A DNA stretch of 64,000 nucleotides, from the NCBI RefSeq assembly GCF_037126465.1, contig NC_088206.1, forward strand, positions 32,986,790-33,050,789, written 5' to 3'. The position numbers were made by a program, and so were the translations under genes. Each line of letters starts with the position of its first letter. The first letter of the stretch is position 1. Positions 47,793 through 59,520 of the stretch are shown piece after piece. Under the pieces are notes generated by a model. That model ran no database searches. It was not told where the DNA came from and saw only the letters and a program-made list of their open reading frames with translations. The DNA is from Ornithodoros turicata. Lineage: Eukaryota; Arthropoda; Arachnida; Ixodida; Argasidae.

Positions 47793-50085
47793 TTATTTCT
47801 CTTGGGTTCTGGGCTGTCCCCACTGGGAGGAGCTGTTTTTCTCTCTCTCTCTCTCTCTCGTTGTCTGTAGAGCATTTGTTTGGTGGCTGCTAAAAGCTCG
47901 GGATCGGAACCGCGAGCCAAACCGGTACGAATGGTTACGTCTGCTCAACCAAAACTAAAAGGAACCGATAAAAGTGTAAAATGGTTCGCGTGTGGCCGCA
48001 GTTGGGACTTTCGAGACACAACGCTAGCCAGTATTTCCGAAAGCTTATTTCAGGTTCAAACGTTTTTATTAACCAGTCCAGAGCAGAGAACGGTAATGGT
48101 AACAGAAACGGGTACATTCCCGAAATGGAGATGATAACGGAACTGGAAACGCATACCACGGTCCTCCATTACCGGAAACATAATCGGAAACGAAAACGGT
48201 CGTCCCGTATGGGATACGGGTCATTGCTCTTCTGCGATGTCATGAGTAACTTTCCGTTTTATTTTTGCATTTTGCTGACTGCATTCCCTGTAATATATGC
48301 CTTGAGTACTGCACGAGAGCACGAAAAGCACAATGTTGGATCTCGAGGGTGCAACCATCGCTTACTCGTCCCGGTCCTCATGACGTCAACGCATGCGACA
48401 TACATAACAGACCCCACGGCACTACTCCACGACATAGCACGGGAACGCAGGCCTATGATTTTCTTTTTTTCATTTTACCATAGCTATGGCAGTATTCTAT
48501 ACTATTGAGAGCGTCCGCCTATGAATGCGACATTGGGTGGAGGTCTGGTCACGCCCATCTAGAGTTTGAGCACTACAGTCTACGAGACAAAGACATATTT
48601 CTACAGATCTTATTTTATATCCTGCAAGATCTGCCCTCCTCACCGATGCGAAATTACTCGTGTACGTACGCGCGGCACCGAAGCAGCACTTGGGCAAAAC
48701 GAGGTGCTGACAGAGCTGAACGGGCTGTCCACCCACAGCTCTCTAGCAGCCATTCCATTACCGGAAACAAAACTGGTGGCTGGTATGAGAAACGGAAACG
48801 AAAATATTGCAAATGAAATAGCACACGGTGACGAAAATACGTCTGGTACCCTTCCCTGCGTCCTCATACCGTGTTTCACTCACTGCTCAAGTTATTCCGG
48901 CAACCAACCGAAACTGCCAGTCGTTGCTCAGTATTCGTGGTCTCTTGAGAATCGAAAACAAATTAGTGTAGCGTAGTGAAGTGAAGTATGCTGATGCTGG
49001 TTCCCTTGAGAAACGAACGGAATCACCAATGAAACGCGACGCACGTTGCAGTGAAGCAACCAATGTAACGTGACCTGCACATTCGAGTCAGCGGAAGCTT
49101 TTCTGCACTACAACGACCGGTGGAATTCGCAATAAATGAACATGTTAACTCTAGCTAAACTAGTAATGTGGCGTTGTGCGTTACCTTTCAACAGTTTCTG
49201 GCTGTAAGAAACAGAATAGGAACGGAAACAGTCTTCGGAAGCAACGGAAAGTACGTACAGAGTGAGGCCGCGTTTTCGCCCACTCACAATAGGAAATACT
49301 TTATTTGAGTGCACAATCAGCATGTTGTCGAAGTTTATCGGTAACGTCTCCCGCGTTAATTTTTGATAATAGCGTAAATCCAGGCAACACAACTGACGGT
49401 TGCTCTACGCTTTCGATAACAGCGAGTGAACTCAATGTGCTATGTACCACGTTACTTCTGCACTAGTTATTCGAAATTATTTTCTGCACCACTGTAAATA
49501 TGGTGCAATCAATAAAAGATAGGATGATACACCATTGATTGACTTGTGATGCAAGGTTCAAAAGAGGAAGGAAATTTCCAGGCTTTGAAGCATACTATTT
49601 GAGCGCAATTTCGTTTACAAGAGCTCTATAAACGTGGGGAAGAGCTCTCAAATCTGCGAAGCTTCCGTGACAGCGTATTCTCTCCTTCGCTATAGCAAAT
49701 TTCTTTTGAAGAGAGCAACACCTCCTTGAGCTTGAGGATCGTATTTTACGTGCCCTCTCTCGCTACGGCTTTGTGGTCTTCTATCCTGCCTTTGCTCATG
49801 CGCCAATAAAACCTAACTCGTCCTCATCATACATGATTGGACAACACGTCGCCTCATGCATGCTCCCAAACCTGAGGCGCTACCCTTCCCAAAAGGGCCC
49901 CAAATATCTCAGATGCTAAAGCATATATACAGCACAAAGCTCATTGCCGAGACAAAAGAGAATCTTTCGCGGCCATATAAGTATATCTAAAGAAGTTTCC
50001 CAAGTTTTAAGTTAGATTACTAAATACTTACCTTTCAAAGTATTTGCAAGGTACCAAGTTATATCTAAGATATGTAACTTAAATA
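47793..50085. other. Unassigned, with GGAAACGAAAACGG-type degenerate repeats
   Basis: A (CT)n run at 47841-47860. GTAACAGAAACGG and GGAAACGAAAACG variants cluster at 48090-48200 and 48760-48840. Two ORFs of 136-175 codons cross this and look like nothing known. Confidence 0.4.
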
Positions 50086-50089
50086 CTGG

Positions 50090-50840
50090 GGATGGGCCAA
50101 CCAAATCCGCGAAACCTCGAATCCTAGACTCGGGAATCCGAATCCTAGTGCCCAAAACGGCGAATCGAATATTCCAAATCCACCAACCACGTTTGTTTGT
50201 TTCTTTAACAAATTGGCGCCTCCGGAGTCCGAAGAAGCCTGATTGGCTGGCGGGCCCCGGGGTGCTCTGTAGTGAGCGCGCCAGCATTGTCACGTCGAGA
50301 CTGGAAGGTACCCCGGTTGGAATTCCGGTGCCGGCTGTGCTTTCTGGGCGTTTTCCTGGGCTTTCCCTCAGACGTTTTCAGACATATGTCGGCACATTCC
50401 CCAGGGCGTTAGTCGTGACGTTGCCCACCTCTGTGAGGTCGACAACGGCGCGCACTTTCACCACCATCACAGCATAAAGCTCCGACATCACAGGTTTAAA
50501 AGCCACATGGCTTTGCCTTTGATGAGGGGTGGGCCAACCGAATCCGCGAAATCACGAATTCTCGAATCCTAGGCAGGGATTCGAGATTCGGGAATTCGAA
50601 TACCCGTGGTCAAAAAAGCGAGTCGAATCTTTATCAGTCGCGAGTCGAATTTTTATCAGTGCCCAAAACGGGGAATCGAATATTTCGAATCCACCAACTA
50701 CGTTTGTTTGTTTCTTTTTTATATTGGCGCTGCCCCAAAAGCCTGATTCGAATCCCAGTGCCCAAAACGGGCAATCGAATCTTTCGAATCCACCAACCAC
50801 GTTTGTTTGTTTCAGTTTTTCTAAAAAAAATTGGCGCCTC
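50090..50840. repeat. AATCGAAT-type repeat units in tandem, interrupted by SINE
   Basis: Three copies of a roughly 60-bp unit (GTGCCCAAAACGG...GAATCGAAT...CCACCAACCACGTTTG) lie at about 50147, 50659 and 50758. Two copies of a leader (GGGCCAACC-AATCCGCGAAA) lie at 50094 and 50530. The SINE at 50290-50425 sits between them. Confidence 0.75.
50290..50425 (+). mobile_element. tRNA-derived SINE, family 2, copy d
   Basis: The plus strand reads CCGGTTGGAATTCCGGTG (altered box B), GCCGGCTGTGCTTTCTGG, TTTTCCTGGGCTTTCCCTC and ATATGTCGGCACATTCCCC. Confidence 0.68.
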
Positions 50841-53800
50841 TGTGATGTTCCTAGGAAGTGAGGTTCCTAGAATAACTAAATGGGCTCTCCAGATGTGCCC
50901 ATCGAGCAGGCCAGTCGTATGCTTCTACGAGCATCTTTTTTGTGTGTGTATGAGCACCCCTGGAGTGACAGCGGCCGTTTGAAAGAATGGACAGCACGAC
51001 ATTGTTTGAACGCCCCCACCCAGAGCCAAGTCAACTGTTGACGAACCAACGTCTAGCACGAAGATATAGTGCGGAGAAAACTCTCTTTTTAGCAATTTCC
51101 CTGTTTTCCCGACTCTTCCCAAAGCAGGGAATAGCCGTGGCCTGCGGAGGCTAGCAGGGCACGTAAACTGAAGCGACAGATGGGAAGAGGGAAGGCGATC
51201 ACGACTTCACATGAAACCGCCGATTCCAGGAAGCCGTTTCATTACTTGGCCGGCTTTTCCCTAAGCAAGGGATGCGAGTGCGAACGGTGACCGGAGAGTC
51301 CATAAAAGGGGAGCAGCTCCATAACCAGGAAAGGAGAAGTGAGGGCGGACGACCAAGACTCGTCACAGAACCGCCTGCAGCAAGAAGTCATCGCTCGGAC
51401 GGGGAACCCGGAACAACTGGTGTCGCAAGGCCCGAAACGGACTTCAGACTGTGGATCCTCTCAACAAGCAGCTCGACAGCGTCCATCAACACTGTGCCGT
51501 CACAGATTGTGCCCCAAGGACAACGTCCAATTGTGGTGAGCCGGCAGCATGTGCACAGATCTCTTGTGTTAGATTAAATTGTGTGCCCATTATTTACTGG
51601 TGTTGGCCTCGTTCCTTCCACAAACTACCCCAAAGGTACCCCTATCTCGTGTGCTGTCGTTCCTACCGGGAGCGGTCATCACACCTCCATAGTCCGCCGA
51701 AAGCCCCGATTGGCCTGATGGTCCGCGGTGCGCCAAAATCACAGCATAAAGGTCCGCCATTAAAAGCTTAAAAGTAACATGGTTTTGCTTTTAATTGTTT
51801 CGTAGTTTTATGGAGAGAATTCAGACACGCGAGTTTATGTATGTATTTCCTGTAGTCGATGAAAAAGTGTACTACTACTTGTTCTGCTTTTCCTTGCACA
51901 AAGATATCAAATTCTACTTCAAGACACTTTGTAGTAGAAGTGTTTTTCCCCCTGGCTTTTTTCCTTTTACTTTTATTAACAAAGGATTCGAAAGATTCGA
52001 GATTCGTAAGATTCGTGGATTCGCAGAATCTTCCTTGGATTCGGATTCGTGAAATTCTGTTACGGTACAAGTCTGCTTTTTAGTCGAGTAGCGAGTACTG
52101 GGTACTCAATTACTTAGTTTCGGTAGCGGGTACAGCATTGTTATGGAGTTCCAAACACGGCGATCGGCAATACATTTTTTCTGGCCTTGCAGATTTTTGT
52201 AGTCATTTATTCTGTAATGCATTAACTGCGTCCGGGCGCTTGTAAATAAATCGTCACGCAAACAGCGCCCCAGACCAATTACGACGAGCCTCTAGCACGC
52301 ACCCACTGGTGTGACGTGCACTATGAAAACACAAGCGACCTTCCTTCTGTCCTTCTGAATATGTAGGAACAGTTGACGTGTACGCAACGATCACTAGACT
52401 ATCGTGGGAATTATTTTGGGGCACATGACGCTACGCGTAGGAATTACGTAGTTTCCAAAATCACCCGAGGGAAAATTCAACGTGATGGACGAATAAATTT
52501 TGACATGTGTAATCGAGTTCATTGATTTTGTGTGGTTGCGCTTCTGTGCACTCGAACAGGATGCGGTTATGCACCGTATGCGGGCAGGGGAAGATGTTTT
52601 TTTTTTTTTTTTCGTTTTGTGTGGGAGGCGGCTACTTTTGAAAACCGCAGAATTCGTCGGATTCTGCTTCTTTTCTTTCTTTTTTGAAACCCTCAAACTC
52701 GAGCTCAACACTCATACTAAGGGTGACATTAAAATTTTATTTCTGTGATGTGACCTCCATCACATCCGCCTGGTATGCGGACGGTACGCGCCCTCATGAA
52801 AACTACTCTGCGACGCGTCGGTCAACACCCGTTCGACTTAATTAGCCAAAATTCTCGGGCCATGGTTGGACCCCTGAAATCAGATGCAAGGCCCACGAGT
52901 TGTTGGTGAGTTCCTCTCCAGCACTGTACTGATGGACGAACTCTAACAGGACACCTTTCCATCATCATCCCTTCCACAAGAGCAATGGGGCGGTGAATGC
53001 CTCACCACGTCATCATCCAATTTATCTGTGTCCGTGTGTGTGATAAGTTTTCTGGAAAATAAGCTACAGTACGAGAAGCACCGAAAAGTCAATTTGCTCA
53101 GAAATATTTGCACGATATAACAGCATACTTGAAACGCTTTGTGTAGCCAAGAAAGGGGCAAGAAAGGGGCCACAAAATATGAGCAAGCGGTCCCGTAATT
53201 TCCATTTCCTGAACAGTCGGGAAGTGAATTGGGTAGCATAAAACGTAGAAACATAAAACGTTACACCATAAAAGCTCCTGAACCTGATCCTATGCAAAAT
53301 GATCACAATGGACTGGTGAAGTAAAAAATAAAAATAAAAAATAAATAGGCAGCGTGTCATAACTCATAAGGAATACGTTCAATAGAGAGGCCATGCCTAA
53401 AGAGAACATGCCATTTTTCCGAGGATCGTCTTTGGTTTGTGATGTGGTGTGATAGAGGAGAAAAAAGTGGGGACATAAATCAGGAAAAAGCCAGACTGGG
53501 GGGGGGGGATATGTTTAATAGAGCGAAAGAAAAGGGAAGAAAAGAAAAAGGAAATGTCAGCCAGGCTATTGCCAGCTTGCTATTTCGAAAAACAAACTGA
53601 AAAATAAACAAAAATAAACAAAAAGGAAATAAAAAAATGAAAGAAAAACATGCACGCAGTGCAGTGCAGTACAGGCGTGAAAGAAAGTCCCAAGTTAGCC
53701 AGACTGGCTAACCCAGACCACTGAGCCACAGTTAGTTAAAAAAAGAATTAAAACCGGGAGAAAACCCAGTAGTTCGTGTGGGGGGGGGGAGACAAACATC

Positions 53801-55214
53801 TCGAACAAGTGGGAACACCTTGCACAAACGAGGGACCAGAAAGTGTCACAAAATGTCAATCAGATGCGTTTCTTCAAGGAAAGGTAGGAGCGCTTTCAAT
53901 GCAGCCGCTCTGGTTTGTGCTGTGTTCCTTATGTATATCCGAAGCTCATGGAACACCCTAGAATCCGGCGTTTCCACATTCAATTGAATCACCTCATCCC
54001 ATCGTCATTCATGCAGTTGTTCACTCACATATTCATTGTGGTAAGGGAAGATCGCTGAAGGCATCTCCCAAGCACAATTACATGATGCAGTGGTTAGGCA
54101 CCCAATGCATTCCTAGTATGTATTAGACGATAGGACTTCGCTGTGCAACGCAAACGACGGACGTGAAAAGCTTTCGAGTATCACAGAAGCGACCTATAAC
54201 TTAAAGCGTACACCATCACCGTGTGTTACATGGTTGCCTCAATGAAAATGTATCTTAAAAGCTCTCGTGACAGGGGAAGGTCAGCATGGCTACATGTGGC
54301 ATAAAGAGCTTCGCCCCGGCACAAAATGTTAGCTTTCAAGAACGATATATCAAGTCCCTTTACAGCTAAAGCAACAAAACAACACTAGATTTTGCTAGCG
54401 AGAGCAAGTCAAGGAATGTACGTACGTTTGGCCTCCGAACGTCACTCTGTGTACACGGCGGTCGTTCGCCAGCCTACTATTTTTGATGCGCTCACCATGA
54501 GTTCAACGTCCGACACACATCCCTGCCGAAACGTGTTTTTCACCCAGCTGATCAAACACGTGCAGCCGGTGAGCGTCAATTCGTCTCGGAAAACGTGGCT
54601 CAATTTTTGTTGGGTGGGTGAATCTGTCCCTGAACTCTTTGATAAGGGAAATGAAGATAACTGAGCATATAAGTCAAATAGGTGTTCACGGTCACTCTTG
54701 ATTCATCACCTGACGACAGATTACGGAACCAGCGATGTCTTCTTTTTCTTTTCTTTTACACTGATCAAGGTTACTTTCATTTTTGTGGCTATGAGTGAAA
54801 GCGATATACTGTACTCTATCGTTAGAACTACGTGTACTTCGGTAACACTATAATGATCGACTCGTTGACACTCCATTCTCGTGTTTTGGAACGGGAGACT
54901 CGTGAACTTGAAGGTTCTCGTCTTGTGCTACCGTTTCGTGCGGGAACTAGAAAGAAAAGGCTCACAGTTGCTTACTGTAGAAGTGGTTTTTTTTCGCGTT
55001 TTTCGCGCATTCCTCTAAAATCGCGAATTTAAGTTCCCGCGAATAACTCTGGCCACATGAGGGCGAAAATTGTGCGGCGTCCGACGCCATACCGTGACTA
55101 CCTCGACCCTTTCTACTCCATGCAGCGTAGGCAGTTTAAGCAAGCCGCAGAAGATTGTTTTATCCCATCAGGCAAGATGTAAAGAAATGAAAACTGATCA
55201 CGCTTTTGTTACTC
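50841..55214. other. Unassigned sequence
   Basis: GATTCG-rich sequence lies at 51985-52050. A poly-T run (52598-52612), poly-G runs (53500-53508 and 53781-53789) and a TAGCCAGACTGGCTA palindrome (53695-53711) are present. A 90-codon ORF at 54392-54664 is not recognisable. Confidence 0.35.
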
Positions 55215-55221
55215 CTACAAA

Positions 55222-55793
55222 CATACCTGGGTAGTAATGTCATTACTGTAATGAAATTACAGTAACGAATTACTTTTTGTGGTAATTTGTAATGTAATGC
55301 ATTACTTTTGCCATTATGAATTTGTAATGTAATTTAGTTACATTTGGGCAGTAATTTTAATGACATTACTCATTACTTTTTACAAAAGAATCGAGTGTTC
55401 AGGTTAACGGTTTGTGGCATTGGAGAATCCCATCCTCCGGACAGTCTTCCTGTTGCCGTGATACATTGTGTCTAGAGTCACTAAATAAGCTAAATAAGCG
55501 TAGCTTATTTAGTGACTCTAATTGTGTCATCTTCATCTCTACATTGTGGAACGATGCGTCATACGTGGCACCCTGACATGTAGAAGAAAGATGATTGAGA
55601 AGAAGATGATGAAGAAGAGTGTGATTAAGCTCGCAGCAATGACTTAGTAATGTCATTACTTTTTCGTAGTAATTGTAATGTAATTTCATTACATTTCGAT
55701 TGCAGTAATGAGTAATCTAATTCAATTAAATTCTGACAGGAGTAATGAGTAATGTAATTTAATTACATTTTAGAAGTAATTTACCCAGGTATG
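55222..55793. mobile_element. 572-bp TIR element with CTACAAA target duplication (hAT-like)
   Basis: The ends CATACCTGGGTA and TACCCAGGTATG are perfect inverses. CTACAAA repeats at 55215-55221 and 55794-55800. The arms are full of GTAATG/CATTAC words. At the centre TAGAGTCACTAAATAAGCT and its exact inverse (about 55473-55520) form a hairpin. It is non-coding. Confidence 0.82.
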
Positions 55794-56039
55794 CTACAAA
55801 CTAATTGCACTGTACATATATAGCACTATACCAAGAAGCCGCAACATGCCTTTCCCCGCCTTCTCAAAACCAGCTTGTATGATAGTAGGACATCTCAACC
55901 GAACTGTTCAGTGCCCTGAATGATAATGAATGAGAACTGCTAAAATTAACTGGCTGACCTGCACACGGCCAGTACTATGGCCTCCTGCAGGGTCCCTAAA
56001 GGCCATTGTATACAGGGTCTTTACCCATGTCTGTGTGGA

Positions 56040-56475
56040 GAAGAAAGGGAGAAACTGATGTTCTGAGGCTGGAACAAACATAGAAGGGACAGATACAAAC
56101 AAAGCCTCAATTTGCCTAAGGAATCAACAATGAAAGATGAAAGTCACTGAAAAGGTTAACCAACTGTAGGGATCGAACCCACATCTTCTGGATTACCGGT
56201 CCAGGGCTCTACCAATTGAGCTAAGCTAATACGCCTCTCCAGCGATTTTCTGGGTGCGCCATCTGAAGGGACGACAAACCAGCCACTCACTCTCACTCAC
56301 CCTCCTTTCACTGTTACATTTTTTTTTGCTCACTCATACACACATTGATCATCGTTGATTTCTTAGGCAAATTGAGGCTTTGTTTGTATCTGTTTGAGGT
56401 AATCCAGAAGATGTGGGTTCGATCCCTACAGCTGGCTAACCTTTTGAGTGACTTTCATCTTTCATCGATGAAAGG
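56040..56475. mobile_element. SINE family 1 pair, head to head, with 36-bp inverted arms
   Basis: A minus-strand SINE (56128-56325) has box B GGGTTCGATCCC and box A TAGCTCAATTGG. A partial plus-strand copy (56396-56470) has AATCCAGAAGATGTGGG and ends in TTTCATCTTTCATCG. ATACAAACAAAGCCTCAATT (56096) and its inverse (56366-56390) enclose the first copy. The flank GATGTTCTGAGGCTGGAAC (56058-56076) is a SINE module also seen at 13607 and 34502. Confidence 0.72.
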
Positions 56476-57440
56476 GATTGACCTAGAACGCCGCCATCCC
56501 CATGAACAACGTATGTCTTAGTACATGCCGAAATATGACCGCGGCACGATATGCAGGAGCAGAGCACTAACGGAAGCACTCCTCAAACCAGCTTTGTTGG
56601 AAAACGCGAAAATATTTTCCACGTGGAAAAAACCACTTCTACAGTATTTAAAGCTGAAAAACCTCTGGAGGTGTTACCTTGCACAGTGGTCGGTACAGGG
56701 TTTGACATGTATTGCAATACTTGGTATTATTATAGTATTATACTGTAACATTTTAGGATCTGTATAGACAGTCTTGTATTCGGAACTAATCAGGTTGGAA
56801 GATTCAGGGCTGATTTCGGTCTGAATTCAAAACAAGGCTGGAATGTATTTCAGGAAATACTCAGGAATACGATAGCAGGAACCAATCCAGCGTGTAATCC
56901 GGGATGGAAAGAATCCTGAATGTTCCCAAAGTATATCTGTGTAACACGTAATCTAGTGTCTGATAGTTGAGTGAAAGAGCGCATTATTACGCTACTCCCC
57001 GTAATAAATAAATGTATACCGAACCCAAAAAATTACTCGAAAAAATCACAAAGTGTCGAAGCGGGTTTTTTCCCGGAATACGTTTTGCTGAAGGTCCCGA
57101 TATGAATAGAGGTTCCGACTTCCGAAAGCGTCCGAAATAAAATATAAAAGTTATGATTTTTATTTAATTAATGAGTGTACGGAAATGAGGAGCTCAGTGC
57201 TCAGTTCTTGGCCGATGTCTCAAGGATCTTCTCAAGAAGGATCAAGGGTGGTGTTTACGAATTATTCAGGCAAGAGGTATAAATCAGGGCTAAAGTAACA
57301 TTAAACCTCATCACACCGTCTGTACCCCGTACTAACCTTGTGTAAGATATAGATAAGGGATCCCCCCCAATGCCCCGCCCCACAGTGTATCATATCTGTA
57401 TCTGTTTTCCAGACGATGCCAAACTCTTCCTTGGAATTCG
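56476..57440. other. Unassigned sequence
   Basis: Nothing recognised. Confidence 0.35.
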
Positions 57441-57442
57441 GC

Positions 57443-57860
57443 CTAACGGTGGCAGAGCATCATTGTAAGCAGTAGTGCTCCACGAAAACGCTCTCCCACA
57501 CTTCTTTTTATCGAGTAATGTGCGCGAGCTTTGCATTCGGGGGGGGGGGGGGGGGATATATAGCCATGCTTTGTGAATGAGTCCTGACTGAGGGGCGCAA
57601 CAAACAAGACGAGGACACAGGACCGATGAGGACGAGCGCTAACTTCCAACAGAAAGTTTATTAGAAATAATACAACAAATTTCCAGTCAAGCACCCGCAC
57701 AGAACCACGTTCACGAAGGAAAACCAGTTCCTTGTCAGTTAGCATAATTGATGTGGCGCTAACAAACGTGGGGCCCAATCTATTGATTTCTTCTGCCTCA
57801 TTAATCTCCGTTGTACGTGTGTCACGGTGTCTCACAGACAAGCTCGGTTGGCACCCGCAG
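57443..57860 (-). pseudogene. Penelope-like element 3' end (GIY-YIG C terminus)
   Basis: The minus-strand frame has HRDTRTTEINEAEEINRL, VSATSIMLTDKELVFL and then a GC-poor 3' UTR with TGGAAGTTAGCGCTCGTCC. The spacing EI-x-EA-x-EI...VS-x-x-SI-x-LT-x-KE-x-x-FL is that of Penelope C termini. It is 5'-truncated at about 57860. A run of about 15 G (57541-57555) follows the end. Confidence 0.65.
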
Positions 57861-59225
57861 GTGTTACTGTGAAATGGCGTGCTCTTTCGGGGTATTTAAA
57901 AGGAGGATGGATTTAAATAATGGCTGGCTCCAATTCTGCTATCCCGCATTTCCCCGAAAACATCTAATCAATAAGTTAATTAATGAATTTAGATAACCTA
58001 GTAGTTACATGCGCTGTCCTACAGGATGTCCGCCTGGCCGCATAACCCACCTGTGAGGACAGCGTCTAGGTAGTTCTCATAGTTTTAATATAAAAATTAT
58101 GTAAAGGATTAAAAAAAAGCCCTGTACATTTCACGATGTGAAGTCACGACTTTCTTGCTTTCATGTATACTGCCATATTTGAGCCATTTATATGCTCGCG
58201 GTTCTCGCTTGTCGAATAGAGTGTGTATGACTCTAATGACGGCCTACAGCTGAGAAATTTCGCTCTTGGGGTGCATGTACTCTGAATGTGTTACTGTCCT
58301 GCAGGCACACTTTGAAGACACCTGCTGCAATGAGAATCGAGGGGACTGTTGAAAAAAGCTAAAACCTAACGCGATTCCGACGCTGTTCACCTTTCGCCGT
58401 AACTGTACTTCTACTATCTGCTCTCTGTTGTGATTAAGCAATGAGTGTAAGAAGTAACTTAACGTGCACAAAATCTGCACAAACGCCTGGGAAGTGTTGT
58501 GAAGCACATATCATATAATATCATATCGTTCTTCTGTAGCTGTACCCAAGCACACGAAGCTGCCGAAGGACAGAACCGATATAGAGCAGTGCGCTTTTGC
58601 TGGTGTCTGGATGCTGTCTGCCAACTCGGATACATATATACGAACGCCTTCACTTTGTCATAGAACACTGACATTCACTTCAGATCACACATGTGCCCTT
58701 TACACCAGGAATTCAGTGATGCCACAACGGTCAATATCAGCAGCATAATCCCGTTCTACAGAACGTCTTGAGCTGTTGAAACAACTGAGTGATGCAACCG
58801 CAAGAAAGAAAATCCCAAGAAAGCGAGTGATGTTATTTAGCAACTGACGGAAAAGGCGAGTACACTTCATGCTGACATTCATACCACCCAGAAGAATGTG
58901 AGAAGGTCAAGTCCGAGCCATCTCAAAGGATGACAAACGTGAGAGACAGGACGACGAACGACATAGTACATGTCGACTCAAGCCTCAAGTTGAAAGAAGC
59001 CGTGCGTTTGAACTTTGAGTCGTCAGAGATAAAGATACTCTCCTGCGTCGATCTCCCGGCAAGGAGTTTGAAGAAAACGGGTTCCTCCACACAACAGCGG
59101 CTCTAAAGTCTACTTGCCAACGTCGGGGAGGGGGTGGGCTAATCACCAAGTGAACACCAGAGGAGAAGGACGACGGTCACGGCTGGACGCCTGATAGTGG
59201 GGGGTCACGTCCACTTCTCGCTAGG
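57861..59225. other. Unassigned sequence
   Basis: No gene or repeat recognised. Confidence 0.35.
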
Positions 59226-59520
59226 ACACTATGTCCAGCATCGGGCAAGACGGCAAGAGTAAAAAACCGGGAGCGGTGTACCTAAGGGGGAAATGAGTGG
59301 GAAGACAACAATTGGCGTTTCAGGCGAACGGTCTTCATCAGAAAAAAGGGAGGACAGGCAGGACAACTGCCCCCCCCCCCTTCTTTTTTTATGAAGAGCG
59401 TTCGCTTGAAACGTCAATTATCGTCTTCCCACTCACTTCCCCCTTAGGTACACCAGTCCCGGTCTTTTACTCCTGTGTTTTGGGTACCTGGCAGTCCATC
59501 TTATCCTTCCAAGATGGCAA
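59226..59520. repeat. Inverted pair with Penelope-type TGATGAAG...GAAACG arms
   Basis: The left arm (minus strand) reads CTGATGAAGACCG, TTCGCCTGAAACG and TTGTCTTCCCACTCATT. The right arm (plus strand) reads ATGAAGAGCGTTCGCTTG and AAACGTC, then CGTCTTCCCACTCACTTC, ACCAGTCCCGGTCTTTTACT. The arms of about 125 bp are separated by a poly-C stretch. This arrangement resembles Penelope 5' ends, but no coding part is present. Confidence 0.6.

Noticed and set aside
48000..49000. Host exon in the 175- and 136-codon ORFs
   Set aside because: The frames cross GGAAACGAAAACGG repeats and show no domain or splice structure.
54392..54664. 90-codon ORF starting MLARASQ
   Set aside because: No similarity known to me, no splice or codon-bias support. 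Could not be separated from chance.
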